64,000 nucleotides of DNA from Tritrichomonas musculus (taxonomy: Eukaryota > Parabasalia > Tritrichomonadida > Tritrichomonadidae). Position numbers and translations under genes: made by a program. Below are positions 10,266 to 19,432 of this stretch, piece after piece. The stretch spans positions 3,038,001-3,102,000 of the forward strand of contig JAPFFF010000002.1 in the NCBI GenBank assembly GCA_039105265.1, in the 5' to 3' direction. The notes below the pieces were generated by a model. That model worked only from the letters and a program-made list of their open reading frames with translations. It had not been told where the DNA came from and did not search any database. Each line of letters starts with the position of its first letter. Within the stretch, counting starts at the first letter, position 1.

Positions 10266-11841
10266 TTAAAAGAATCTTGGAAAACTGGCATATTTCATTG
10301 GTGGGTAACCAGCTGGAATTGGTTGTGCATCAAATTGTTGGAATTCTTTGCTTTGGAGTTTGAGATCGTCACCGAATTTGAGTAAAACGACAGCTCCTTT
10401 GTTTCCCATTTGACCAATGTAATTGGGTGCAGAGAAAACTGTAATGCATTTACCATTGTGCATTACGCCATATCCGTTTTCTTGAACTTGATGTGATCGA
10501 ATGAGTAAGTCTAAATGGTTCTTTGAAAGGAAGTTCTCTGTAATATCAGGGCCAAATGTTCTTGTTACTCCTCGAGGAGAAGGAGCAAGTCCCTTCTCTT
10601 CCATTGGATCACTCCATAATATATCGTTGAGAGGGCCACTTTCTGGTGGTTGTGAGATACGGTACATAGACTGGAGAGAATCGATAGTAACGCTTTGATC
10701 TGAGAAGAGACCTCCATGAACAATAAGAACTTGACCATTGAGAATATGTCCAAGGGGCATTGTGTTAAAGAAGTCACTAAAGGTTTCAAACATTTTACGA
10801 CTGTATTTTTTGGTGCATTCGTTTTCAAAACCATACATTTGGTTCATCATGTTAGTTTCACTAAAATGTTAGTTTACAAAAATAAAATAATAATATTGAA
10901 AAATGGAGATGAAAATTAAAAACATCGAAATCAATTAAAGCTTTTGATTGATTAACGATATAACCTTATTTTTCAAATCGCCATTTAACATTATTATTAT
11001 TTAAAAAAACATACTGATTACCTCTGTTCATGTATATTGAATCTGGTATTGCAAGCTTCCATGCGAAAAGAGCTAACACAATTTCAATTCCCATTGATCC
11101 ACGATCAACGTAATCGCCGTTGAACAAGTATGGATTTTCTGAACTTGGTTCACCATATAAAGTAAATATATGTCTTAAATCTTGATATTGGCCATGGGTA
11201 TCGCCAACAACTCGAATAATACCTTTTCTTTCAAGTTTAACTATGTTATCCATTTTAAGATTAATTTCTTTCATTTTTGCAATCATTGCATTAACAATAT
11301 GTGGTGACGGTCTTTTATCTTGAGACATTTCGTCCATTAATTGTCGAGCGTATTCTACTGTAAACTCTGGAAGAGGAGTTGTATCAACAAGTGTTTCTTC
11401 CTTTTCAGTTGTTTTTTCTTCAAGAAGATTATCGGAGCTCATAGCTTCACGTAATTTGCTTCCTCTAAATTTTTTTTTTGCTTCTTCCATTCTATCACGC
11501 CAGAATTTTACGTTTGGCTGTATTTTTGCCGCTGCTAAAAAAGAGTCATAAGCTCCTTTGAAATCAAGAGAACTCTGAAGTGCTTGGCCTTGTCGATAAA
11601 AAGCTTTTGTATTTGTTGGATCATATTCGATTGCTCTGGCTGCTGATTCAAGAGCTTCATTTGTTCTTTCAACTTTTAGTTGAGCAAAAGATAAGTTTGA
11701 ATATAAAATTGATAATTCTTTTTTGTCTGTTTCGGGGCATAATGATACAGCTGCTTCATAACAACGTAATGCTTCAAAAAATTTGTTTTGTCTAAAATAG
11801 TCGTTTCCTTTTGCTCTTTGGATTGCAGATTGCTCGGACAT
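10266..11841 (-). CDS. TPR-containing Ser/Thr protein phosphatase 5, with one intron
   Basis: The gene is read from 11841 down to 10266, with exon 1 11015-11841, an intron at 10861-11014 and exon 2 10266-10860. The spliced product would be 473 residues (human PP5 is 499). Three TPR repeats occupy about residues 5-110. The PPP catalytic domain carries GDTHG (about 214), GDYVDRG (about 243), GNHE (N275-H276-E277, split by the intron), RSH and SAPNY. The GNHE histidine codon exists only after splicing: CA ends exon 1 and T opens exon 2. Without splicing exon 1 runs into the intron and stops after 291 codons, before the rest of the metal site. PP5 dephosphorylates Ser/Thr substrates and is held inactive by its TPR until Hsp90 or lipid binds. 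Product and intron are both strongly supported. Confidence 0.93.
10861..11014 (-). other. Spliceosomal intron (154 nt) in PP5 gene
   Basis: In gene orientation the intron starts GTATGTTTTT and ends ACTAACATTTTAG. This matches the trichomonad rule of GTATGT at the 5' site and an ACTAAC branch sequence a few bases before the 3' AG. Removal restores the invariant GNHE phosphatase motif in frame. The intron interrupts a codon after its second base (phase 2). Confidence 0.93.
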
Positions 11842-12536
11842 TTTTCAGAAAAGAATTACCCTTTGTATATAAATCTTTGAAGGGGAAAAGTTTCGGTTAC
11901 TCTCAATTTTGAAAGATAAGAAAGAATAAAAAATATTGCTCAAATGCATTTCAAAATGTATTTTTTATTTGTAGTCATCATAATATAGCATAATTATCAG
12001 ATGCTGGCCAGAAATTTATTATACATTGCCCAATAAATCTGTTTGAACAAATTGAATTAAAATTTTTCAATCTATTTAATACAGAGAAAATTCGAGTCTA
12101 TATCATTATTTTTTAATAAAAATACAAATAATCATATTTATTTTAGTATAGTATTGGTATATTTTAGTTAATAATTTAGTGTTGTCCAAAAAATAATAAA
12201 ATAAATCTAGATATAATAATTGATGAAATTTGAATATAATTATTTACAAATTGAAATTATAAATGCTCATAAATTACATTTTAAAAAATACTACAAGCTT
12301 TTTCTTCATTTGCTTTTAAAAACAGATTAAATCTCACCCGTTTAAACTTCAGGTTCAGTTGTTATCCTGAATAAATGCAAGATTCTGCTTCATGAAAAAA
12401 AAATATTAACATATATCTTTAAAACATATGTGAAAATTAATAATGAGTTTAATATTTGGCGTTTTTTGTTTTTTTATGATATGAATTAACAAAATTTAAC
12501 TTTGTTGATTATTCATTTGTTTTTAACAGTTGGAGC
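11842..12536. other. Gene-free spacer, 695 bp
   Basis: AT-rich DNA upstream of the phosphatase gene and downstream of the coiled-coil gene. No open frame, tRNA or repeat with clear boundaries was seen. Confidence 0.5.
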
Positions 12537-13502
12537 TTACTTTCCTTTTTCTTTATTCCTATTTTGAAGGCGTTTTTCTAAAACATCAACCTTGGCAGAT
12601 AATTGTTGAATTTGATGTCTATAATCTGATTCTCTCAAATTCATATCTTCTTCTTTCTGTTCAAATTCTTTCTTCAGTTGGTTTATTTCATTTTGATGTC
12701 TTTTAACAAGATCATTTTGATCTCTTTTCATTTTATTAATGGTAGCTTCAAGGTTATCTTGAACTTTTAATTGATCCTTAAGTTTCTTATGTTCATGCTT
12801 AAGACGTTTGGTAAGTTTCTGGATTTTATCATTTGCTGTATTTAAATCTCTTGGTAATGTTGATATAGAAAGAGACTGAGAAGGTTGAATGCATGAAATT
12901 TGAGAATCTACGCACGGTGTTGTTCCTAAAAACGAGACTAAATCATCAAAATGTGAAAACTTGTTTTGGAAGAAGTGTTGAGCGTTTTCAATACATCTTT
13001 CAACTTTTCCATTTAATAACTTTTGCTCTAAATCACATTGATCTCTAACTTTATTTACTTGATCCAATTTTTCATAAAGATTGTCAAGTTGGGCTTTGCT
13101 TTGTTCTTTGATTTTTTGAATTTCCTTTTGCATTGAATCACGGTCGTGTTCTCTTGTTGCAAGAGCGATTTCATTATCACTAATTATTTTTCGGTTAAGC
13201 TCATCAATTGTTTTTGAACTAAGCTCAAGACGTTGATGTAAGTTATCAATTTTGATTTGGTATTCATGAACTGCAGATCTGAGTTGTTTGTTATCAAGGT
13301 GGACATTTTCAATGTTATTTGCTATTGAAAGAGCGTCTTCAAATTGAGCGCGAAGAGATGTATTTTCTCTCATAAGCTGATCAATTTGCTCGCGGAGTTG
13401 AACTATTTGACTTTCATCAATATAATTATTAGTTACTTCTGATTCTTGTGATCCATCAAAAGAATTTAGATGATCGAGTTCTGACATAGACTGATTAAAC
13501 AT
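12537..13502 (-). CDS. Coiled-coil protein, 321 aa
   Basis: Not assigned to a family. After about 30 acidic N-terminal residues the protein is continuous heptad-type coiled coil at about 31-170 (QIVQLREQIDQLMRENTSLRAQ and onward), a short non-helical segment at 185-225 (FLGTTPCVDSQISCIQ), and a second coiled coil at 228-321 ending in a basic tail RLQNRNKEKGK. Such a composition suggests a structural, cytoskeletal or tethering role. Upstream, in gene orientation, lie AAACGTAAAA within 20 bases of the ATG and ATTCAAAAAGCT about 50 bases further. Confidence 0.75.
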   Translation of the reverse strand: MFNQSMSELDHLNSFDGSQESEVTNNYIDESQIVQLREQIDQLMRENTSLRAQFEDALSIANNIENVHLDNKQLRSAVHEYQIKIDNLHQRLELSSKTIDELNRKIISDNEIALATREHDRDSMQKEIQKIKEQSKAQLDNLYEKLDQVNKVRDQCDLEQKLLNGKVERCIENAQHFFQNKFSHFDDLVSFLGTTPCVDSQISCIQPSQSLSISTLPRDLNTANDKIQKLTKRLKHEHKKLKDQLKVQDNLEATINKMKRDQNDLVKRHQNEINQLKKEFEQKEEDMNLRESDYRHQIQQLSAKVDVLEKRLQNRNKEKGK

Positions 13503-13941
13503 AACTAATTTTACGTTTACTAATTATGAGTAAACGTCCAATTGGTAGCTTTTTGAATAGGAATTACGAAATTAAGAAAAAAATGATGTTAAGGAACTTT
13601 TGTTTTTAATTAGTTGATATTTTGGAAAATAGTGTGTATTGAGACTTAATTTATTTATGATTACAAACCCTAAAAAAAAGATAACAGTTTCCTATAACGT
13701 ACTTTTAACGTACAAAATAAAGTTATTTATTCAAAAGTGAGAAAATAAACCATACAAAAAATAACATGATCATATTTGGAAATAACTCATGGAACTCTTA
13801 ATTTTATTACTCACTTCTCATTTAAAAAAAAAAAAAAAAAAAATATTGTATTTAATGATTAGTTTTATAAATTATCTTTTTTTTATAAAAGGACAGTTCT
13901 TTATTTTGGATTTGTCTTTTTAATTTTCTGAAATGATGAAA
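13503..13941. other. Gene-free spacer, 439 bp
   Basis: Upstream region of the coiled-coil gene and downstream region of the CK2 gene, both on the minus strand. It holds an A-rich run near 13825-13842 and nothing else recognised. Confidence 0.5.
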
Positions 13942-14964
13942 TTAAACCTCATTTCTAACATCATTGAAATATGGATGTTGTAAAGCTTCATCTGCAGTAA
14001 TTCTTTCTGTGTGATCATATCTTATGCATTTTGATATTAAATCAATTGCTTCAGGAGAAGCTAGCCTCTCATATCCCTTTTGAACAAATGATTCCCATCT
14101 CTTTGGTTTATTTTTCATGAGATGTTTTTCCATTTCAGGAGGTAAATCAATACCATACTTATTCAAATACTTATAAAATGAATCTGTACCAAGAACACCA
14201 GTAATTTTAGCAACCATATCAAAATCATCAGCGCCTTTGAAGAATGGCATACGATGAAAAATAATTCCTGCCATTGTAACTCCAAATCCCCAAATATCAA
14301 CAGAATAATCGTAATATTGATAATCAACAAGTAATTCAATTGCTTTGTAATGTCTAGATGCAACATGGATATTATAAGACTGTTGAGGATGGTAAAATTC
14401 TGCTAAACCCCAATCAATCAATCTAAGCTTTCGCGATTGCCTATCATACATTATGTTTTGAGGTTTTATATCACGATGCATGATTCCATGCGAATGTGAA
14501 TATTGGATAGCGCGTAAAAGCTGGAACAAATAGTATTTAACTTCTTTGTCTGTGAAATTTTGCAAAAGTGTAGTAAAATCACAGTTAGGTGTATATTCAA
14601 AAACAAAAGTGTATTGTGAAGTATCTTGATTTTGAACAATTTCATAAAGTTGTATGATATTAGGGCCATCTTTCAAATTAAATAAAATTTTGGCTTCACG
14701 GTTGTATTTAAGTGGTCGAACAGGTTTCATGATTTTCAAAGCAAGTTTTTGACTGCCACGATATCCGATAAAAACATCACTGTATTTACCAGTACCAATC
14801 CAATCTGCAATTTCGATACCTTCTGGAGATTCAACTGGAAGTTCCCAGTTTTCGCAATCATACCATTTTGGGCCTCGCTGTTTATTTACATCGCGGTAAA
14901 CCTTACTAACTGTAATAATCTTGTAAGTTGGGTTGTCGCGTTGAATCGCTCTTCCACGTGACAT
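13942..14964 (-). CDS. Casein kinase 2 catalytic (alpha) subunit
   Basis: 340 residues from the ATG at 14964; a longer frame would need a TTG two codons upstream. The kinase domain begins about residue 51, with a glycine loop GTGKYSDVF (57-65), ATP-anchoring K77, catalytic HRDIKPQN (163-170) and DWG (184-186) in place of DFG. DWG is a hallmark of CK2 and some relatives. The N-terminal DCENWELPVESPEG matches the CK2 region that contacts the activation loop. The C-terminus ends soon after the kinase fold, as in short CK2 alphas. CK2 is a constitutive acidophilic Ser/Thr kinase. One difference from canonical CK2 is HRDIKPQN rather than HRDVKPHN. Confidence 0.93.
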   Translation of the reverse strand: MSRGRAIQRDNPTYKIITVSKVYRDVNKQRGPKWYDCENWELPVESPEGIEIADWIGTGKYSDVFIGYRGSQKLALKIMKPVRPLKYNREAKILFNLKDGPNIIQLYEIVQNQDTSQYTFVFEYTPNCDFTTLLQNFTDKEVKYYLFQLLRAIQYSHSHGIMHRDIKPQNIMYDRQSRKLRLIDWGLAEFYHPQQSYNIHVASRHYKAIELLVDYQYYDYSVDIWGFGVTMAGIIFHRMPFFKGADDFDMVAKITGVLGTDSFYKYLNKYGIDLPPEMEKHLMKNKPKRWESFVQKGYERLASPEAIDLISKCIRYDHTERITADEALQHPYFNDVRNEV

Positions 14965-15663
14965 TTTCAATTATTTACGTTAACGGTCATGTTTCAAATA
15001 TATAATTTGGTTTTCTTTATGAATTGGTTAAATTTATATTATATTAAATATTTAAATCACATAACTACCTTTAAAATAAAGTTAAATAAATAAATGTTAT
15101 TAAAAAAATTCTAAAATATTTAAAGATATTTTAAATTTATTGAGAAGAAAATTCATAATAACGATTATTTATCTCAATGTGTTTTCAAAGTAGCCAACTA
15201 GATTTGTTTTTAAATATCTGGTATTATTGTTCATAAAAGATTTATAATGTTGTTTTTATATGTATCTAATTGTTTTGAATTTGTAAGATGAGATCTAAGC
15301 GTTATACATTTGTTTAGATTCCATTCGAAATAAAATATAATAACTCCACCACCTAACAAAATTGCATTTTATTCAAATTATAATTAAAAAAAAAAAGCGT
15401 TTTCAAGGAATCAACCTATTAGATACGAAAAAATAATTCAGTCAAAAAAAATATATTGACTAATGATATACTAATGATCTCAAAATTGCAGATATATAAA
15501 TAATAAAAAGCATAGTAGGCAGTTCGTGTTTGCCTCGAAATAAAGAAAAATGTTTGATTTATCAAACATTCATAATGCTATCACATATAAAATTTGTTTG
15601 ATCGTTTTCCCTTCAAAAAAGGTTTAAATCTTTACGTTAAGTAATCTAAAATTGTTTTTGGAA
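14965..15663. other. Divergent intergenic region
   Basis: Shared upstream region of the CK2 gene (minus) and the repeat/coiled-coil gene (plus). In CK2 orientation, AACGTAAAT lies about 15 bases before its ATG and AATAATCGT is at 15161-15169. On the plus strand TTTACGTTAAG lies about 30 bases before the ATG at 15664. No gene or RNA was recognised. Confidence 0.5.
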
Positions 15664-16533
15664 ATGAATCCCATAAACCCTTTTGAAGATGAATTTCATT
15701 GTCATTCAAAGTTTAGACCACCAGAAATTGAGGTGGTTGAGTTTAAAGCAAGACGAGTTTGGCCTGATTGGGATGATTTCCCCCCTTATCAAGATCAAAA
15801 TAATGTAAGTATTCGAAAAGATACATACGCAAATACCAATGAAAGAACAAAAAAGAGGTATAATATGGAAATAAAAAAAACGCAAAATGAAATTGAAGAA
15901 ATGACAAAGCGTTTTAGAAATCATGATTACTATAGTTATGAACCAAAAAATAGAGTTGCCAATGGCCCGCAGTCATATGATTTTTTTCAAACTAATGTTG
16001 ATACAGGATTTAGAAATCAAAGTAAATATGCTTATAATGTTGATACAGGATTTCGAAACCAAAGTAAATATGCTTATAATTCCCAAAATGATAATAATTA
16101 TTACAGTTCATTTACTAATAATTATAGATCATTGAATAATAATGATGATCAATATGAAAGTAGATTCTCTTATAATATTGGAAGTAATGCTCAAAATTTT
16201 AACAATAATTCATATTATCAATCACAGCAATTAAATATTTCCAATCATTCTTTTAGTAATACACAAGGAAGTTTCAGCCAATCTTTTAGTAAAAATGACA
16301 AAAAAGGAGAGGATGTGGATTATGAAATAACAGCAGCAGCAACATTAGAGGCAGGTTTACTAAGAGAGCAAAATGAAGCAATGAGAAAAAGAATTAATTA
16401 TTTGAAACAAAAATTAGAAGCTCAAAAAAATGAAAATCGAGTAGTTTTGAAAAAAATAGAAGCAAGTGAAATAGATAGGCACAAAATGGTAGAATATTTA
16501 AGTAATTCGCAAGTTAAAAAAATGACGTCATAA
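15664..16533 (+). CDS. Asn/Tyr-rich protein with tandem 14-aa repeat and C-terminal coiled coil
   Basis: 289 residues from the ATG at 15664; the longer frame would start with TTG at 15652. Not recognised. An acidic N-terminus (NPINPFEDEF) is followed by a Lys/Glu-rich segment and then two adjacent copies of NVDTGFRNQSKYAY, nearly identical at DNA level (42-bp units around 15994-16080). A long Asn/Ser/Tyr/Gln-rich disordered part follows, then a C-terminal coiled coil from about residue 222 (ATLEAGLLREQNEAMRKRIN). The recent-looking duplication suggests an evolving disordered linker. It is tail-to-tail with the Rab gene. Confidence 0.75.
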   Translation: MNPINPFEDEFHCHSKFRPPEIEVVEFKARRVWPDWDDFPPYQDQNNVSIRKDTYANTNERTKKRYNMEIKKTQNEIEEMTKRFRNHDYYSYEPKNRVANGPQSYDFFQTNVDTGFRNQSKYAYNVDTGFRNQSKYAYNSQNDNNYYSSFTNNYRSLNNNDDQYESRFSYNIGSNAQNFNNNSYYQSQQLNISNHSFSNTQGSFSQSFSKNDKKGEDVDYEITAAATLEAGLLREQNEAMRKRINYLKQKLEAQKNENRVVLKKIEASEIDRHKMVEYLSNSQVKKMTS

Positions 16534-16680
16534 AATCAATTGAATAATAATTGTGAACTGTAATAATTTAAAAATTCAATATGTTTTATCAATCAATTGA
16601 TGTTTCAGAATATTTCAGAATATTTTTTCAATCGATTTTTATTTAATAAACAACATAATTATATCGAAATATATAATTAT

Positions 16681-17241
16681 TTAACAACATGATTCTTGTT
16701 TTGCTGATTCTATTACAATAGATGTACTTCTCGGTTTATACTGCATCTTTGATAGGACTTGGATAATATAATCAAAAGCGGTCTGAATATTATCGCCTGT
16801 AAGAGCTGAAACAAAGAAGTGTTGAATTTCGTGTTGATTACACCAGTTCAAAACTTCATCTGTAGGATTTTTTTCTAGATCAATTTTATTTCCAAAAACA
16901 ACAATCACCACATCTTTTTCTGCATTTTTCATTCGATCTATCCATTTTGTTGTTTCTTCTAAAGGTTTGGGTGATGTAACTGAATAAACGATAATTGCAA
17001 GTACAGTTGATCGAAAATATAGAGTACAAATAGCTTGATATAATTCTTGACCTGCAGTATCCCATATATGCATTTTAATTTCTCTGTCCCCGTTATATAC
17101 AGTTTGTGAAATAAAATCAGCTCCAACTGTTGGATTAGTATATTGATCAAATCTTCCATTGCAATAACGTTGTAGAATGCTTGTTTTGCCAGCTTGTGCA
17201 TCACCACATAAAACAACTTTGAATACGTCTTGGGTCATCAT
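16681..17241 (-). CDS. Rab-family small GTPase
   Basis: 186 residues with all G motifs: G1 GDAQAGKTS (13-21), G2 threonine in NPTVGADF, G3 WDTAGQE (60-66), G4 NKID (118-121) and G5 SAL (145-147). It ends in CC, the double-cysteine geranylgeranylation signal of Rabs. It should cycle between cytosol and a membrane to control vesicle traffic. Subfamily is not certain (Rab5/Rab11-like features only). Trichomonads have very large Rab families. In the same window are a TBC Rab-GAP and a COG tether, though unlinked. Confidence 0.95.
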   Translation of the reverse strand: MMTQDVFKVVLCGDAQAGKTSILQRYCNGRFDQYTNPTVGADFISQTVYNGDREIKMHIWDTAGQELYQAICTLYFRSTVLAIIVYSVTSPKPLEETTKWIDRMKNAEKDVVIVVFGNKIDLEKNPTDEVLNWCNQHEIQHFFVSALTGDNIQTAFDYIIQVLSKMQYKPRSTSIVIESAKQESCC

Positions 17242-17680
17242 TTGTTTCTGTAATACAAAAAAACGACTAATGTAAAAAAAGTTTTTTAAATTTTCAATTG
17301 AATCAATTTGTCCATATTTTTTTGAAATTTTGTGTAAATTGAATTTTAAAGAACAGGAGTAATTTATATAATTTCATTCCGATTAGTAATCTAGCTCTAA
17401 ACATAACAAAATATTGAAAATATTTTTCTAAGCCAATATAGAAAAAATTGAATAAATTGTTTTTGTGTATATATGAATTTATATTTATGAATTTTCAATA
17501 GAAAAATGTTTTAAAAAATGAATAAAAGCATTTTTATCATTAAATTTAATAATTTAATTATGTCTTATAAATAAAGTATAAAAAATAAAGATAATAACAT
17601 TAGATACGTATTATATATTATTTTCAATTTTATTCAATCAATTTCACCATTTCTATTGAAAAAATTAACTTTACTGTTTA
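17242..17680. other. Divergent intergenic region, 439 bp
   Basis: Upstream DNA shared by the Rab gene (minus) and the COG5-like gene (plus). Very AT-rich; no motif or repeat with clear edges. Confidence 0.45.
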
Positions 17681-19168
17681 ATGGAAGAAGCAATTTCAAG
17701 TCTTGAAAGAGGAGAAATTACTTCTTCTGCTTTTGTTGCTCAAGCTTTTGATTCAAATAAAGATAATCAATCAGACTCTTCATCAGTATCGAATCCTCAA
17801 AAAGCTCTAGACCTTCTCAACCAAAGGCAGAGAGAACTTGAACGTGATCTCCGTGCAGCTGTTTGTGCAAATTCAGATGAACTTCTACAAAATGCTACAG
17901 ATGTCAAATATCTTCGTGATAATGTAACAAATTTAAAATCTCAAGTTATGCGAGTTCGTAAAGAAACAGAAAATGTTGCGAGCAGTCTCCTAGAACCATT
18001 TCGAGCTGTACAAACTGCTTCAATACAACTTAATTCTATGTACTCTACATGTAATAAATTACGAATTTTATGCAGATTTTTATCACTCACAAAACAATTT
18101 TATCGTTCGCCTTCTACTTCTTCTGCATTTTCAACCACAAAAAAAATTGACCGTGTTAGCAGTGAAATTAGAGGGCTTTGTGAAATTTGGCGTATTGCCC
18201 AAGGAGGAGAATTAAATAATTTAGTTGTTTTTCAAAAAATGTGGGAAAAAATTAAAACAAATTGTGACAATTTGATAAAATCTGCTGATAAACAGTTTAG
18301 CGATTCAATCGAAAAATTAAACGTTGAATCAGCTACAACAGCTGCTTCTGTTTTTATGTGTTTGGGGACAATACAAACAGTGGTTAAAAATAATTATTAT
18401 ACTAAATACCTTCGAAATATGAACGCTAATTTCACAAAATATGATAAGTGTTCAGCTGATACAATTTTCTCAATTCTTCAAAACGATTTCCAAAATGCAG
18501 CTCTCAATGTAACAAAAATTTCTTGCATTCATGAATCAGTTTCCGAAGCTATTAGAAAGGCATCAGATCCAGAAATGTTAATTCAATTTGATATACAAGA
18601 AATTGATCCATTGAAATCAATATCAGAATATTCAAAGAACTTAAAGCAAATTTTAATGAAAATCAGTAATCAATATCCAAACATATCAAACGAAATTATT
18701 ATCAAAATTCCAAATATTCGAAAAGAAATAATTGCATTTTCTCAGAAATTGCCACCATCAATAGATCAAAATTCAGCCTTTTCAATCATCGCCCAAGTTT
18801 TTTTAACATTTCAAGAATCTTTCATCAAGCAAACTTCAGAAGAAATCAAAAAACTTTTTTTCAAGCCTTTCTTACAAAGCTCTACTTCTTCAGCTGTATC
18901 AATTGATGTGAAGTCTATTCGGCTCAATTGTGAATCTATACAAAATAGGTTACTCAAGCTTGATTCTGACTTACTATGGAAATTTAGAGATTCAATTATC
19001 AATCTTGCAAGTCAGTTTGTTAGTATTAAAAAATCTCCTAAAGATTTATTGAAAAAATTAGCCATTAAAAATCAAGAAGCCGTTTCTGAATGCCTTCAAG
19101 CTATGGCAACGAGACTCTTTTCTGATGATGCTGCTACGCAAATTGCGCAAATTCTTGAATCTGCATAA
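17681..19168 (+). CDS. COG complex subunit 5-like vesicle tether
   Basis: 495 residues. The N-terminal ~170 residues match the COG5 pattern: a helix with RQRELERDLRAAVCANSDELLQNA, then an LRDNVTNLKSQVMRVRKET coiled coil, LLEPF, and a following STCNKLRILCRFLSLTKQF helix, as in COG5 where this part joins the B-lobe of the Golgi tether. The rest is helical without clear motifs. It is shorter than animal COG5 (about 840 residues), so C-terminal helical bundles are probably missing. It should act in retrograde intra-Golgi transport. Assignment rests on the N-terminal pattern. Confidence 0.7.
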   Translation: MEEAISSLERGEITSSAFVAQAFDSNKDNQSDSSSVSNPQKALDLLNQRQRELERDLRAAVCANSDELLQNATDVKYLRDNVTNLKSQVMRVRKETENVASSLLEPFRAVQTASIQLNSMYSTCNKLRILCRFLSLTKQFYRSPSTSSAFSTTKKIDRVSSEIRGLCEIWRIAQGGELNNLVVFQKMWEKIKTNCDNLIKSADKQFSDSIEKLNVESATTAASVFMCLGTIQTVVKNNYYTKYLRNMNANFTKYDKCSADTIFSILQNDFQNAALNVTKISCIHESVSEAIRKASDPEMLIQFDIQEIDPLKSISEYSKNLKQILMKISNQYPNISNEIIIKIPNIRKEIIAFSQKLPPSIDQNSAFSIIAQVFLTFQESFIKQTSEEIKKLFFKPFLQSSTSSAVSIDVKSIRLNCESIQNRLLKLDSDLLWKFRDSIINLASQFVSIKKSPKDLLKKLAIKNQEAVSECLQAMATRLFSDDAATQIAQILESA

Positions 19169-19432
19169 TTTTATATTTTATGTTATATTTTACCATATTA
19201 TAAATCTTTGTAATTAAATCATCTGGAATTTTTTTTAATTTGTTGATTTTATTCATTGTACTTATTCCGCCTGTCTCATTAGATTTGGTAATATCTGCAA
19301 TCATTAGAAATGATTTCTGGTGATATACAATATTTTTTTAAAATAGACAAACTAAAAGAACATAATTTATTTTATTTATAAATAAATTAAAAACAAAAAA
19401 AGATTATAAAAAAAAACAAGAAAATATAAAGA

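Noticed and set aside
10966-11841. Stand-alone 291-aa truncated phosphatase and separate 194-aa phosphatase gene
   Set aside because: The two pieces form one PP5 once the 154-nt intron with trichomonad splice signals is removed; the break falls in the GNHE motif.
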